Below are positions 1-6,057 of a DNA stretch of 7,095 nucleotides, piece by piece. The stretch is taken from positions 1-7,095 of the forward strand of contig JARHYY010000072.1 in assembly GCA_029258405.1 (NCBI GenBank), given 5' to 3'. The stretch comes from Helicobacteraceae bacterium (GTDB lineage Bacteria; Campylobacterota; Campylobacteria; Campylobacterales; Helicobacteraceae). Below the pieces are notes generated by a model, which was given only the letters and a program-made list of their open reading frames with translations, was not told where the DNA came from and made no database searches. The translations under genes were made by a program, and so were the position numbers. The first letter of the stretch is position 1. Each line of letters begins with the position of its first letter.

Positions 1-72
1 AAAGGAAGAAAAAAGACTGGACACTGGACAATATACAAATGTTAAAAATTCTGTCAATAAAAAGCAAGTAAA

Positions 73-277
73 GGGCACTTGGGTGGCTCAGTCGTTAAGC
101 GTCTGCCTTCAGCTCAGGTCATGATCCCAGTGTCCTGGGATCGAGTCCCACATCGGGCTCCTTCCTCAGTGAGGAGCCTGCTTCTCCCTCTCCCTCTACT
201 GCTCCCCCTGTTTGTGCTCCCTCTCTCGCTGTCTCTCTGTCAAACAAATAAATAAAATCTTTTAAAAAAATAAATAA
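73..277 (+). repeat. Carnivore CAN-SINE (tRNA-Lys-derived), near full length
   Basis: This is a mammalian, not bacterial, element. The tRNA-like head contains an A-box-like TGGCTCAGTCG near 83 and a B-box-like GGATCGAGTCC near 138, the two internal RNA polymerase III promoter parts. A pyrimidine-rich CT tract follows (about 180-240), then an AATAAATAAAATCTTTT tail and an A-rich end, which is the standard CAN-SINE layout. Wording such as CTCAGGTCATGATCCCAG and GAGGAGCCTGCTTCTCCC matches, from memory, copies common in non-canid caniforms (mustelids, seals, bears) better than felid or young dog copies. Bases 1-72 upstream show no gene and read as host flanking DNA. Confidence 0.93.
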
Positions 278-390
278 GGGACGCCTGCGTGGCTCAGTCG
301 TTAAGCATCTGCCTTCGGCTCAGGTCATGATCCCAGGATCCTGGGATTGAGCCCCGCATCGGGAACCCTGCTCAGTGGGGAATGCTTGAG
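278..390 (+). repeat. Second CAN-SINE copy, truncated at its 3' side
   Basis: A second copy in the same orientation starts directly after the A-rich tail of the first, a common target for L1-driven SINE insertion. It keeps the head (GTGGCTCAGTCGTTAAGC), the CTCAGGTCATGATCCCAG block, a B-box-like GGATTGAGCCC near 344, and the GGGG-AATGCTTGAG part that resembles a known GGGGAGTCTGCTTGAG variant. The CT-rich tract and A-tail expected next are missing. Instead the sequence turns into very AT-rich DNA of bacterial character, so the copy ends at an artificial or recombinant junction rather than at its natural end. Confidence 0.9.
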
Positions 391-518
391 TTTGTTTTTA
401 CAATGAGCTTATAATATAACTTTATATAGTGAAGTTAAGTAAGTTCTTTAAGGTTTATTCTGTTATTTGAATTTTTGGACTCTAAGGTTTTTGATGCTAA
501 ATTCTTTTAGTGCGATAT
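385..518. other. Host/bacterium junction and downstream flank of the restriction gene
   Basis: Composition and content change abruptly near 390: SINE sequence to the left, AT-rich bacterial sequence to the right. The roughly 128 bases between the junction and the endonuclease stop contain no gene I can support and no clear terminator. A short minus-strand open stretch after the stop (17 or so codons, ending in TAA near 466) has no start signal and is too short to call. No copy of the tRNA-Phe 3' end is visible here, so if an island boundary repeat existed it lies beyond the junction. Confidence 0.8.
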
Positions 519-1361
519 TTATTTTTCTGTCCAAGTATTATTTTGTCGAGCTTGCTTAAAAAAGCTAAAATTCAATTTTATTAAGTTGCTTAAGTCCAAT
601 GTTGCTCGTTTTGAAAAAAATATATCATCGGCATTTTTATAATTTCCTATTCTATGAAAAATATCATAAATTGCTATATTATTATAATCATCAGTTTTAA
701 TAGAGCCGTTTTTATGTTGTGGTATAAAAAACAAGAAAAAATTTATTTCAGCTAAGTTACATAATTTACACATAGCTAAATAATTGTTTTTATCAGCTTT
801 ATAGGGCTTCCAATCTCTTATATAAGACCTTTTTATTTCGATTAAAGAGTGCAGTATATTATTTTGGATAAAAACCATATCAATATCAACAGGAAAACCA
901 CTATAACCCAAATTTGAACGTTGCCATATATGGAATGGAGTTGAAGTTTTATCGTTTATAGCTTTTGTTGGAGTATTTTTTGATGTTAATGTAAAATTAA
1001 CAGATGTATTTTTAATTATATTTGTAAAAAAATCTCCTAATAAACAACTATTTGTTGTTTGCATACCCGATATAATATATTCTATATTGCTATTAACGGT
1101 GAGATCATCATCACTATATTTTAAAAAATAGAATGGAAGTCCTATTGTTTGATAAAAGTACTTTGATATATTAAGGGCGTCTCTTTCCTCATCACTTAGT
1201 TTGCTTAAATCTTTATTATAGCTTTCTATTAAAATACATAGAGCATTAAAATTTTCATCAAAAATAACTAAAACACCAACAGTTTCTGATAACAATCTGT
1301 AATTATGTATTGTTTTATTGTTCCTAAGATACAACAGCATATCATTGTTATAGAAATTCAT
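519..1361 (-). CDS. Putative type II restriction endonuclease (PD-(D/E)XK fold)
   Basis: A 280-residue protein encoded immediately behind an EcoRI-family DNA methyltransferase, so most likely its cognate endonuclease. The visible catalytic signature is P-V-D-I-D near residues 157-161, then 13 residues, then I-E-I-K near 174-177: the Asp...Glu-X-Lys arrangement of Mg-dependent PD-(D/E)XK nucleases, with hydrophobic strands on both sides. I do not recognise it as EcoRI itself, although the length is similar. The methyltransferase stop and this start form TGATG, pointing to translational coupling. A GTG at 1364 is an alternative start, but the AGGAG site is 3 bases from the GTG and 6 from the ATG, which favours the ATG. 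The gene is very AT-rich, as expected of an acquired module. The restriction role is inferred from motif and neighbour; the recognition site is unknown. Confidence 0.72.
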   Translation of the reverse strand: MNFYNNDMLLYLRNNKTIHNYRLLSETVGVLVIFDENFNALCILIESYNKDLSKLSDEERDALNISKYFYQTIGLPFYFLKYSDDDLTVNSNIEYIISGMQTTNSCLLGDFFTNIIKNTSVNFTLTSKNTPTKAINDKTSTPFHIWQRSNLGYSGFPVDIDMVFIQNNILHSLIEIKRSYIRDWKPYKADKNNYLAMCKLCNLAEINFFLFFIPQHKNGSIKTDDYNNIAIYDIFHRIGNYKNADDIFFSKRATLDLSNLIKLNFSFFKQARQNNTWTEK

Positions 1362-2299
1362 CACGAACTCCTAAGGTGTCTTATCATAACCCGAGCATAT
1401 GTTTCTTTTTTATTAATATCAAATCTTTTTCCATAGTGAGGGCTATCATCCATATATCTATCTAATCCTACTATTTCAAATTGCTTAGGATTATGTTTAT
1501 ATAAAAATGTAATTGGCACACCCATTAAGCCATCATAATCTATAGGTATATTTGCCACCTTAGATACTTCTATGGCATGGTAATTGTCGTATTTTTTAAA
1601 TTCTGTTTCGTTATAAATTTTGTAAAGCGGAAGTGTTTCATGTCGTTTTTTAATATCTAAATTAGTTAGCCAACATATATTACCAAATTTGGCATATTTT
1701 TGTCCGTCCTCGCCTTTATAGCTATTGTCTCTATTGTAGCTTTCAGGAACCATAAACTCACAGGCCCCACTTTTATATCCAAGCCACATTTTATTTTCTT
1801 TTATAAGAGGAAAGACTTCTTTGCAAGTAGCTAAATTTATATTAGCCACAATCAAAAATTTTTTACCGTATTCAAAAAGTTGTGAAATATATTCTCTAAG
1901 CAATGAAAAAGGTGGATTAGTTACTGCAATATCAGCCTCTTTTAGTATTTCTATCGCTTCATCACTTCTAAAATCACCATTTTGTTTAAGAGGTGTTTTT
2001 ATAGAATCTTTTTCATCAATTTTTCCATCTTTGTTTATATTGTTTATAATTTCAAGCTTGTAACTAGGCTTTGAGTTTTCAAAATGCGTTGTTATTAACT
2101 TTTTTAAGCCTAATTTTTCAAAGTTTTTTGAAAAATAAAAATAAAAGTTGCTAATTTGTGGGTCATCACAATTGCAAAAAACAATTTTATCTTTAAAATG
2201 CTCTTTATAATGTATCAGCTCTTTTTCAATGTCGGTAAGTTTTGTATAAAATTCATCAAATTTATCTTTTTTAGCTGTATTTAGTGCTTGACTCGCCAT
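1361..2299 (-). CDS. EcoRI-family N6-adenine DNA methyltransferase
   Basis: A 312-residue modification enzyme that would transfer a methyl group from S-adenosylmethionine to adenine N6 in a short target and so protect host DNA from the nuclease encoded behind it. The N-terminal half reads like M.EcoRI: K-x-D-E-F-Y-T near 13-19, an I-E-K-E-L helix, H-F-K-D-K-I-V near 34-40, then C-N-C-D-D-P near 42-47 and L-G-L-K-K-L-I near 63-69. The catalytic motif IV is T-N-P-P-F-S at 127-132, the form typical of amino-methyltransferases acting on adenine. Length is close to M.EcoRI (about 325). An AAAGG site sits 6 bases before the ATG. It is first in the pair, so methylation would precede restriction. The family is clear; GAATTC specificity is only a guess, because target recognition can differ within the family. 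Confidence 0.93.
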   Translation of the reverse strand: MASQALNTAKKDKFDEFYTKLTDIEKELIHYKEHFKDKIVFCNCDDPQISNFYFYFSKNFEKLGLKKLITTHFENSKPSYKLEIINNINKDGKIDEKDSIKTPLKQNGDFRSDEAIEILKEADIAVTNPPFSLLREYISQLFEYGKKFLIVANINLATCKEVFPLIKENKMWLGYKSGACEFMVPESYNRDNSYKGEDGQKYAKFGNICWLTNLDIKKRHETLPLYKIYNETEFKKYDNYHAIEVSKVANIPIDYDGLMGVPITFLYKHNPKQFEIVGLDRYMDDSPHYGKRFDINKKETYARVMIRHLRSS

Positions 2300-2344
2300 T
2301 TGTAACCTTTTAATATTTAATGAATTAAGGGAATGTTTATATAT

Positions 2345-2370
2345 TTATTTTATCATAAAAAATAAAATAA
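2345..2370 (-). promoter_or_regulatory. Probable methyltransferase promoter inside a 9-bp inverted repeat
   Basis: On the minus strand TATGATAAAAT (2357-2347) is a good Helicobacter-type -10 region about 50 bases before the methyltransferase ATG. It overlaps a perfect 9-bp inverted repeat, TTATTTTAT (2345-2353) and ATAAAATAA (2362-2370), separated by 8 bases. Such a repeat over a promoter could be an operator, but in DNA this AT-rich it could also arise by chance. No regulator (C protein) gene is present. Confidence 0.35.
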
Positions 2371-2386
2371 GATGATTTCTTTAATT

Positions 2387-2405
2387 AACTATAATTTTTA
2401 TAGTT
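2387..2405. repeat. Perfect 8-bp inverted repeat with 3-base loop
   Basis: AACTATAA (2387-2394) and TTATAGTT (2398-2405) are exact reverse complements around TTT. It lies about 90 bases upstream of the methyltransferase start. It could be an operator or a weak hairpin; there is no GC-rich stem or clear T-run, so I do not call it a terminator. Confidence 0.35.
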
Positions 2406-2554
2406 TTGGTATTCAAAGCATTAAACTTATTAGTTAGCTTTAAAAGTAAGTCCTGAAACTATTTGGTAATTAAATGCTCATTTTAACAGATTCTACACAA
2501 TATAACAATATCATAGTTTTAAATTCTTTAAAATCTTTATTTGTGTTGCAATTT

Positions 2555-2697
2555 TTACTCATAGCTTTTAAGTAAAGTATTTTTAATATATTCATGAAGT
2601 TTTAGCTCATTAAGGATTTTTTCAACAAATTCTTTTTTGAATAGAATTTATAACTCATTTGAACTATATTTTTGCACCAAGCGAGATACTTGAAAAA
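2555..2697 (-). pseudogene. Possible decayed short reading frame next to tRNA-Phe
   Basis: On the minus strand two adjacent frames join into one protein-like stretch if one A is restored in the A6 run at 2638-2633. The first part reads FFKYLAWCKNIVQ then MSYKFYSK; the second reads KEFVEKILNELK and ends ...LKSYE before TAA at 2557-2555. The joined peptide is about 47 residues with plausible amphipathic, lysine-rich composition. The position directly behind tRNA-Phe would suit the tail of a lost island gene. I do not recognise a family, and AT-rich DNA easily gives such stretches, so this is weak. Confidence 0.2.
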
Positions 2698-2720
2698 CTA
2701 ATAGGCTTTTTACAAATTAA

Positions 2721-2796
2721 TGGTGGCTCGAGGCAGAATCGAACTGCCGACACAAGGATTTTCAGTCCTTTGCTCTACCGACTGAGCTATCGAGCC
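2721..2796 (-). tRNA. tRNA-Phe (anticodon GAA)
   Basis: A 76-nt cloverleaf with encoded CCA (2723-2721). The acceptor stem pairs GGCTCGA (from 2796) with TCGAGCC (2731-2725), with discriminator A. The D-arm carries AGCTCAGTCGGTAGAGC. The anticodon arm is AAGGA / CTGAAAA / TCCTT, with anticodon GAA at 2763-2761. The T-arm contains GTTCGATTC. It reads UUC/UUU phenylalanine codons. It lies 55 bases downstream of panC on the same strand and has its own TATAAT. Its 3' end faces the restriction-modification genes. Confidence 0.98.
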
Positions 2797-2814
2797 TTTT
2801 TGATTAGAGAGGAT

Positions 2815-2820
2815 ATTATA
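2815..2820 (-). promoter_or_regulatory. -10 element of the tRNA-Phe promoter
   Basis: TATAAT on the minus strand, preceded by TTGCA (a near extended -10), lies 18 bases before the mature tRNA 5' end. This places the transcript start near 2808. It sits in the gap after the panC stop and indicates that the tRNA can be expressed independently of panC. Confidence 0.65.
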
Positions 2821-2851
2821 TGCAAAAAAGGCTTAAACATTGTTTTAATTG

Positions 2852-3688
2852 CTATATCCATAAGTTATCAAGCAATCGCACACTTTCTATTCGTACCACA
2901 AGAAGGATAAGGCTCTGTGATTTTTTTATTTCTTTTATTTCTTCTAAGTTATAGTTTGTTATGGCTATATAATCTACTTCTATATTATGAGTAGAAAAAA
3001 TTTCTAATGCTTTTTGCTGGAGAATAGCAGAGCGATATTCTCCACCCATAATTTGTTTGCTTATTTCTTCAAGTGTTTTAGGGATAATAAGGGCTTTATG
3101 ATAGCCCTCTTGAGTAAGATAGCGATTTCTAGAGCTAAGAGCCAAACCATTAGAATCTCGAACAATCGGACAAGAAACAATTTCTACAGGCAAAAACAAT
3201 TCCTCAACCATTTGTTTTACAATAAGGAGCTGCTGGGCATCTTTTTTACCAAAATATGCCTTATTGGGCTGTGCAATATGAAAAAGACGCAAGAGAACTT
3301 CTAGCACACCATTAAAATGCCCCACCCTTCTTGCTCCTTCAAGTATAGAGCCTTTTATGCTAGGAGCAAGAATAGTTATTGCATCATCTTGTGTATATAG
3401 TTGTTCTGCTTTAGGCATAAAGAGTATATGCACCCCTGCTTTTTTGCAAATATCAATATCTGCCTCTATCATTCGTGGATATTTTTCAAAATCTTCCCCT
3501 TCTCCAAACTGTTTAGGATTTACAAAAATAGAGGCAATGACACAATCATTTTCTTGTGCTTTCATAATAAGGCTTACATGTCCTTTGTGTAACGCACCCA
3601 TAGTGGGTACAAAACCTATGCTCTGATGATTATGCTTAATTTGTGATACTTTATTTTGTAGCTCTTTAATATCTGTGACAATTTGCAT
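2852..3688 (-). CDS. panC: Pantothenate synthetase
   Basis: A cytosolic ligase that joins pantoate and beta-alanine using ATP (via pantoyl-adenylate) to make pantothenate, vitamin B5, the precursor of coenzyme A. At 278 residues it has the usual family length. Visible signatures in order: P-T-M-G-A-L-H-K-G-H at 28-37 (HIGH-type nucleotide-binding loop), F-V-N-P-K-Q-F at 55-61 followed by E-D-F-E-K-Y-P-R, E-G-x-R-x-G-H-F-x-G-V near 117-128, F-G-x-K-D-x-Q-Q near 146-153, and L-S-S-R-N-x-Y-L near 184-191 (KMSKS-like loop). The ATG at 3688 has an AAGG site 7 bases upstream. It is divergent from prfB, with no other pantothenate gene in view. The C-terminal end, after about residue 255, is less conserved but contains no disruption. 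Confidence 0.97.
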   Translation of the reverse strand: MQIVTDIKELQNKVSQIKHNHQSIGFVPTMGALHKGHVSLIMKAQENDCVIASIFVNPKQFGEGEDFEKYPRMIEADIDICKKAGVHILFMPKAEQLYTQDDAITILAPSIKGSILEGARRVGHFNGVLEVLLRLFHIAQPNKAYFGKKDAQQLLIVKQMVEELFLPVEIVSCPIVRDSNGLALSSRNRYLTQEGYHKALIIPKTLEEISKQIMGGEYRSAILQQKALEIFSTHNIEVDYIAITNYNLEEIKEIKKSQSLILLVVRIESVRLLDNLWI

Positions 3689-3730
3689 TATAAGCCTTAG
3701 TTGTGTAAAATAATATTTAAGGGAACGACT

Positions 3731-3738
3731 ATTATACT
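3731..3738. promoter_or_regulatory. Overlapping divergent -10 elements for panC and prfB
   Basis: TATAAT on the minus strand (3736-3731) suits a panC transcript beginning near 3724. TATACT on the plus strand (3733-3738) suits a prfB transcript beginning near 3745. The two hexamers overlap by 4 bases in the 86-base divergent gap, so the polymerase could occupy only one direction at a time. Neither has a convincing -35 box, as is common for the Helicobacter housekeeping sigma factor. Confidence 0.5.
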
Positions 3739-3774
3739 ATTTGACTTTTTAAATTGCTCTTTTTAAGGAATAAT

Positions 3775-4875
3775 ATGGACAATTATGAATATTCAGAATT
3801 ACTCAAAGAATTAGAAATAAAATGTGAAAATATTAAAAATATTATTAATATTGACAAGCAAAAAAGACGACTTGATGATATTGTTCAAATGGAAAATAGC
3901 CAAGATTTTTGGACAGATTCTCAAAAGAGCACAGAAATACAAAAAGAAAAACGGCATATTCAAAGAATTATAGAAAAATATGAAAAATGCTTCTATGCTC
4001 TTAAAGATGCCAAAGAGCTTTTTGGAATAGGAGCTGCTGAAGAAGATAACGAAATTTTGCATACCCTTTTTGCCGAAGCAGAATTATTGCAAAAACAATG
4101 CAAAGGCTTAGAGGTTGAAGTTATGCTCTGTGGGGAGCATGATAATACTAATGCTATTTTAACTATCCACCCAGGAGCAGGAGGAACAGAATCACAAGAC
4201 TGGGCAAGCATGCTTTATCGCATGTATCTTCGTTATAGCGAGCGTAAGGGCTTTAAGGTTGAATTGCTTGATTATCAAGAAGGGGAAGAGGCAGGGCTTA
4301 AAGATGTTTCTTTACTCATTAAAGGTGAAAATGCCTATGGGTATCTCAAGGTTGAAACAGGTATTCATCGTTTAGTGCGTATTTCACCTTTTGATGCAAA
4401 TGGTAAAAGACATACTTCTTTTAGCTCTGTAATAGTAAGCCCAGAAATTGATGATGAAATTGAAATTGAAATTGCTGAAAAAGACTTGCGTATTGATACA
4501 TACAGAGCAAGCGGAGCAGGAGGGCAACATGTGAATAAAACAGAAAGTGCTATTAGAATCACCCATATACCAACAGGCATTGTTGTGCAATGTCAAAATG
4601 ACCGTAGCCAGCATAAAAACAAGGCTACTGCCATCAAGATGCTTAAGAGCAGACTCTATGAGCTTGAAAGCTTAAAACAAAAAAACAAAGGAGAGATAGA
4701 GATTAAAGGCGATAATGGCTGGGGGTATCAGATTCGTAATTATGTACTCTATCCCTATCAGCAAATTAAAGATGTACGCAGTAATCTTGCCTATAATAAT
4801 ACAACTGATATTCTTGATGGCAATTTAGATGACCTCTTAGAAGGGGTGCTTATAGCCCAAGCGCAGGGGGGGTGA
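3775..4875 (+). CDS. prfB: Peptide chain release factor 2
   Basis: RF2 recognises UGA and UAA in the ribosomal A site and triggers release of the finished protein. The 366-residue product has the usual length. Helical domain 1 covers about 1-110; S-P-F at 204-206 is the RF2 stop-codon reading tripeptide (RF1 has P-x-T); G-G-Q at 249-251 is the peptidyl-tRNA hydrolysis motif. The residue six before that Gln is Ala, the common state, not the Thr of E. coli K-12. The ATG at 3775 has AAGGA 5 bases upstream; an upstream TTG at 3754 is in frame but unsupported. The gene is continuous: the CTTTGA programmed frameshift site found in many prfB genes is absent. Its stop TGA overlaps the ATG of the ABC ATPase gene. 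Confidence 0.97.
   Translation: MDNYEYSELLKELEIKCENIKNIINIDKQKRRLDDIVQMENSQDFWTDSQKSTEIQKEKRHIQRIIEKYEKCFYALKDAKELFGIGAAEEDNEILHTLFAEAELLQKQCKGLEVEVMLCGEHDNTNAILTIHPGAGGTESQDWASMLYRMYLRYSERKGFKVELLDYQEGEEAGLKDVSLLIKGENAYGYLKVETGIHRLVRISPFDANGKRHTSFSSVIVSPEIDDEIEIEIAEKDLRIDTYRASGAGGQHVNKTESAIRITHIPTGIVVQCQNDRSQHKNKATAIKMLKSRLYELESLKQKNKGEIEIKGDNGWGYQIRNYVLYPYQQIKDVRSNLAYNNTTDILDGNLDDLLEGVLIAQAQGG
4866..4872 (+). repeat. G7 tract at the prfB/mlaF junction
   Basis: Seven consecutive G precede TGATG. The tract encodes the final two Gly codons of RF2 and also supplies the AGGGGG purine run that would act as the Shine-Dalgarno site for the next gene. Homopolymeric G tracts are known phase-variation sites in Helicobacter and Campylobacter, although seven is near the short end for that behaviour. 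Gain of one G puts prfB in frame with the next gene. Confidence 0.6.
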
Positions 4876-5624
4876 TGCAAATAAGACTTAAAAATGTACA
4901 TAAAACATTTGGGAATAGAGAAGTCCTTAGTGGCGTTGATTTATTAATTAAACAAGGGCGTACAACAGTAATTTTTGGCATGTCTGGTGGTGGAAAATCA
5001 ACAATCATTAAGCTTATGGTGAGGCTTATTGAACCTACCTATGGGCAAGTTTTAATAAATGATGAGGACATTATAAAAGTTTCTTTTAAAAGGCTCTATG
5101 AAATTCGTAAAAATATCGGTTTTCTCTTTCAATCAGGTGCTTTGTTTGATTCTAAAAATGTATTTGAAAATGTAGCCTTTCCGCTACGAGAACATACTAA
5201 AATGAGTGAAAAAGAAATATATAGCAATGTCTGCAATAAATTAGAGCTTGTAGGGCTTAAGCCAGATATTGTACTCAAGCTTTTTCCTGATGAGCTTAGC
5301 GGCGGAATGAAAAAGAGAGTTGGCTTAGCAAGAAGCATTGTTCTTAACCCTAAAGCTATTTTATATGATGAGCCAACAAGTGGGCTAGATCCTATCTCAA
5401 GCGATCATATTACCCAAATGATTTTACATTTGCAACGAGAATTAAAAGTTACCTCTGTTTTAATCAGCCATGATATAAAAGAAAGTTTTAAATCTGCCGA
5501 TGATATAGCAATGCTTTATGAAGGTAAAATTATCGAATATGGCACAAAAGAAGAGTTTAAACAAAGCCAAAAAAAAGAGATCATTCAATTTTTAGAGGGC
5601 AGAACTGATCGCCCAATCATATAG
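4875..5624 (+). CDS. mlaF: ABC transporter ATPase, MlaF type
   Basis: A cytoplasmic ATP-binding subunit of the Mla (MCE-type) phospholipid transporter, which maintains outer-membrane lipid asymmetry with MlaE permease and MlaD. The 249 residues carry Walker A G-M-S-G-G-G-K-S-T at 35-43, a Q-loop Gln near 86 in F-Q-S-G-A-L-F-D, signature L-S-G-G-M at 141-145, Walker B I-L-Y-D-E-P at 162-167, D-loop S-G-L-D at 169-172 and switch H199. The block FQSGALFDSKNVFENVAFPL is highly characteristic of MlaF. The ATG at 4875 overlaps the prfB TGA (TGATG), so coupling is likely; the GTG at 4872 is a less likely start. No mlaE or mlaD gene lies in the window, so the partner genes must be elsewhere. The ATPase class is certain, the Mla assignment strong. 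Confidence 0.88.
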   Translation: MQIRLKNVHKTFGNREVLSGVDLLIKQGRTTVIFGMSGGGKSTIIKLMVRLIEPTYGQVLINDEDIIKVSFKRLYEIRKNIGFLFQSGALFDSKNVFENVAFPLREHTKMSEKEIYSNVCNKLELVGLKPDIVLKLFPDELSGGMKKRVGLARSIVLNPKAILYDEPTSGLDPISSDHITQMILHLQRELKVTSVLISHDIKESFKSADDIAMLYEGKIIEYGTKEEFKQSQKKEIIQFLEGRTDRPII

Positions 5625-5633
5625 GAGTAACCA

Positions 5634-6029
5634 ATGAAACCAATAGAAGAAATTATGGAATTTCTCGATAAAAATACAATACAAATATTCACTACATTAT
5701 CAAATAATATGCCTTATTCTCGCCCTATGGGGAGTCTTATGTTACACGATGAACGGCTTTGGTATTGCACCACTAATGATAAACAAATGTTTAAACAGAT
5801 TGAAGAAAACCCAAATGTTTGCATTTGTGTATGCGGTAGCGATTTTAGTTGGTTAAGACTTAATGCCTTAGCTGTTTTTGAGGACAATAAAGAAATAAAA
5901 AGCCTTTATGTGCAGCAAACCAATAATAGATTCACCGATATTAATGATCCACATTTTTATGTATTCTATCTGAAAGATGTTATAGCAGCACTCCATATAA
6001 AAGGTGAGGTGAAAGAATGGCATATATGA
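5634..6029 (+). CDS. Pyridoxamine 5'-phosphate oxidase-like FMN split-barrel protein
   Basis: A 131-residue protein of the small flavin-binding split-barrel superfamily. Typical marks are the opening strand F-T-T-L near 19-22, P-Y-S-R-P-M-G near 27-33, L-W-Y-C-T-T-N-D-K near 42-50 (the region that usually contacts FMN phosphate), a helix K-Q-I-E-E-N-P-N-V near 54-62 and the strand pair C-I-C-V...L-N-A-L-A-V-F near 63-82. The length fits single-domain members, which act as homodimers, and is too short for true PdxH. Substrate is unknown; relatives include flavin reductase-like and stress-linked proteins. The ATG has AGGAG 6 bases upstream, and that AGGAG overlaps the mlaF stop. Co-transcription with mlaF is likely, a functional link is not shown. 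Confidence 0.85.
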   Translation: MKPIEEIMEFLDKNTIQIFTTLSNNMPYSRPMGSLMLHDERLWYCTTNDKQMFKQIEENPNVCICVCGSDFSWLRLNALAVFEDNKEIKSLYVQQTNNRFTDINDPHFYVFYLKDVIAALHIKGEVKEWHI

Positions 6030-6057
6030 AGCGAGATTATATAAGGAGTGTTTTCCA

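Larger units (their letters stand above)
2300..2720. other. AT-rich gap between restriction-modification genes and tRNA-Phe
   Basis: This stretch of about 420 bases holds no intact gene. Near the methyltransferase it has a promoter-like TATGATAAAAT and two perfect inverted repeats. Nearer the tRNA is a possible frameshifted remnant on the minus strand. The rest is low-complexity AT-rich sequence in which I see nothing further. It lies directly on the 3' side of tRNA-Phe, the side where integrated elements normally sit, but no integrase or second copy of the tRNA end is visible. Confidence 0.6.

Noticed and set aside
73..150. Functional tRNA-Lys gene
   Set aside because: The tRNA-like head belongs to the SINE; it lacks proper stems and is followed by the CT-rich SINE body.
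614..1032. A7 runs at 614-620 and 1026-1032 in the nuclease gene as phase-variation tracts
   Set aside because: Such A/T runs are common in DNA this AT-rich and short compared with tracts known to vary; no frameshift is present.
1821..2063. Plus-strand open frame inside the methyltransferase gene
   Set aside because: Antisense shadow of a clear family member; no ribosome site and biased low-complexity composition.
2300..2720. CRISPR array or integrase gene in the gap
   Set aside because: No regularly spaced direct repeats and no intact reading frame of adequate length or recognisable motif.
2659..2910. Plus-strand open frame across the tRNA-Phe locus
   Set aside because: It is antisense to the tRNA and to the end of panC, so it is a by-product of those genes.
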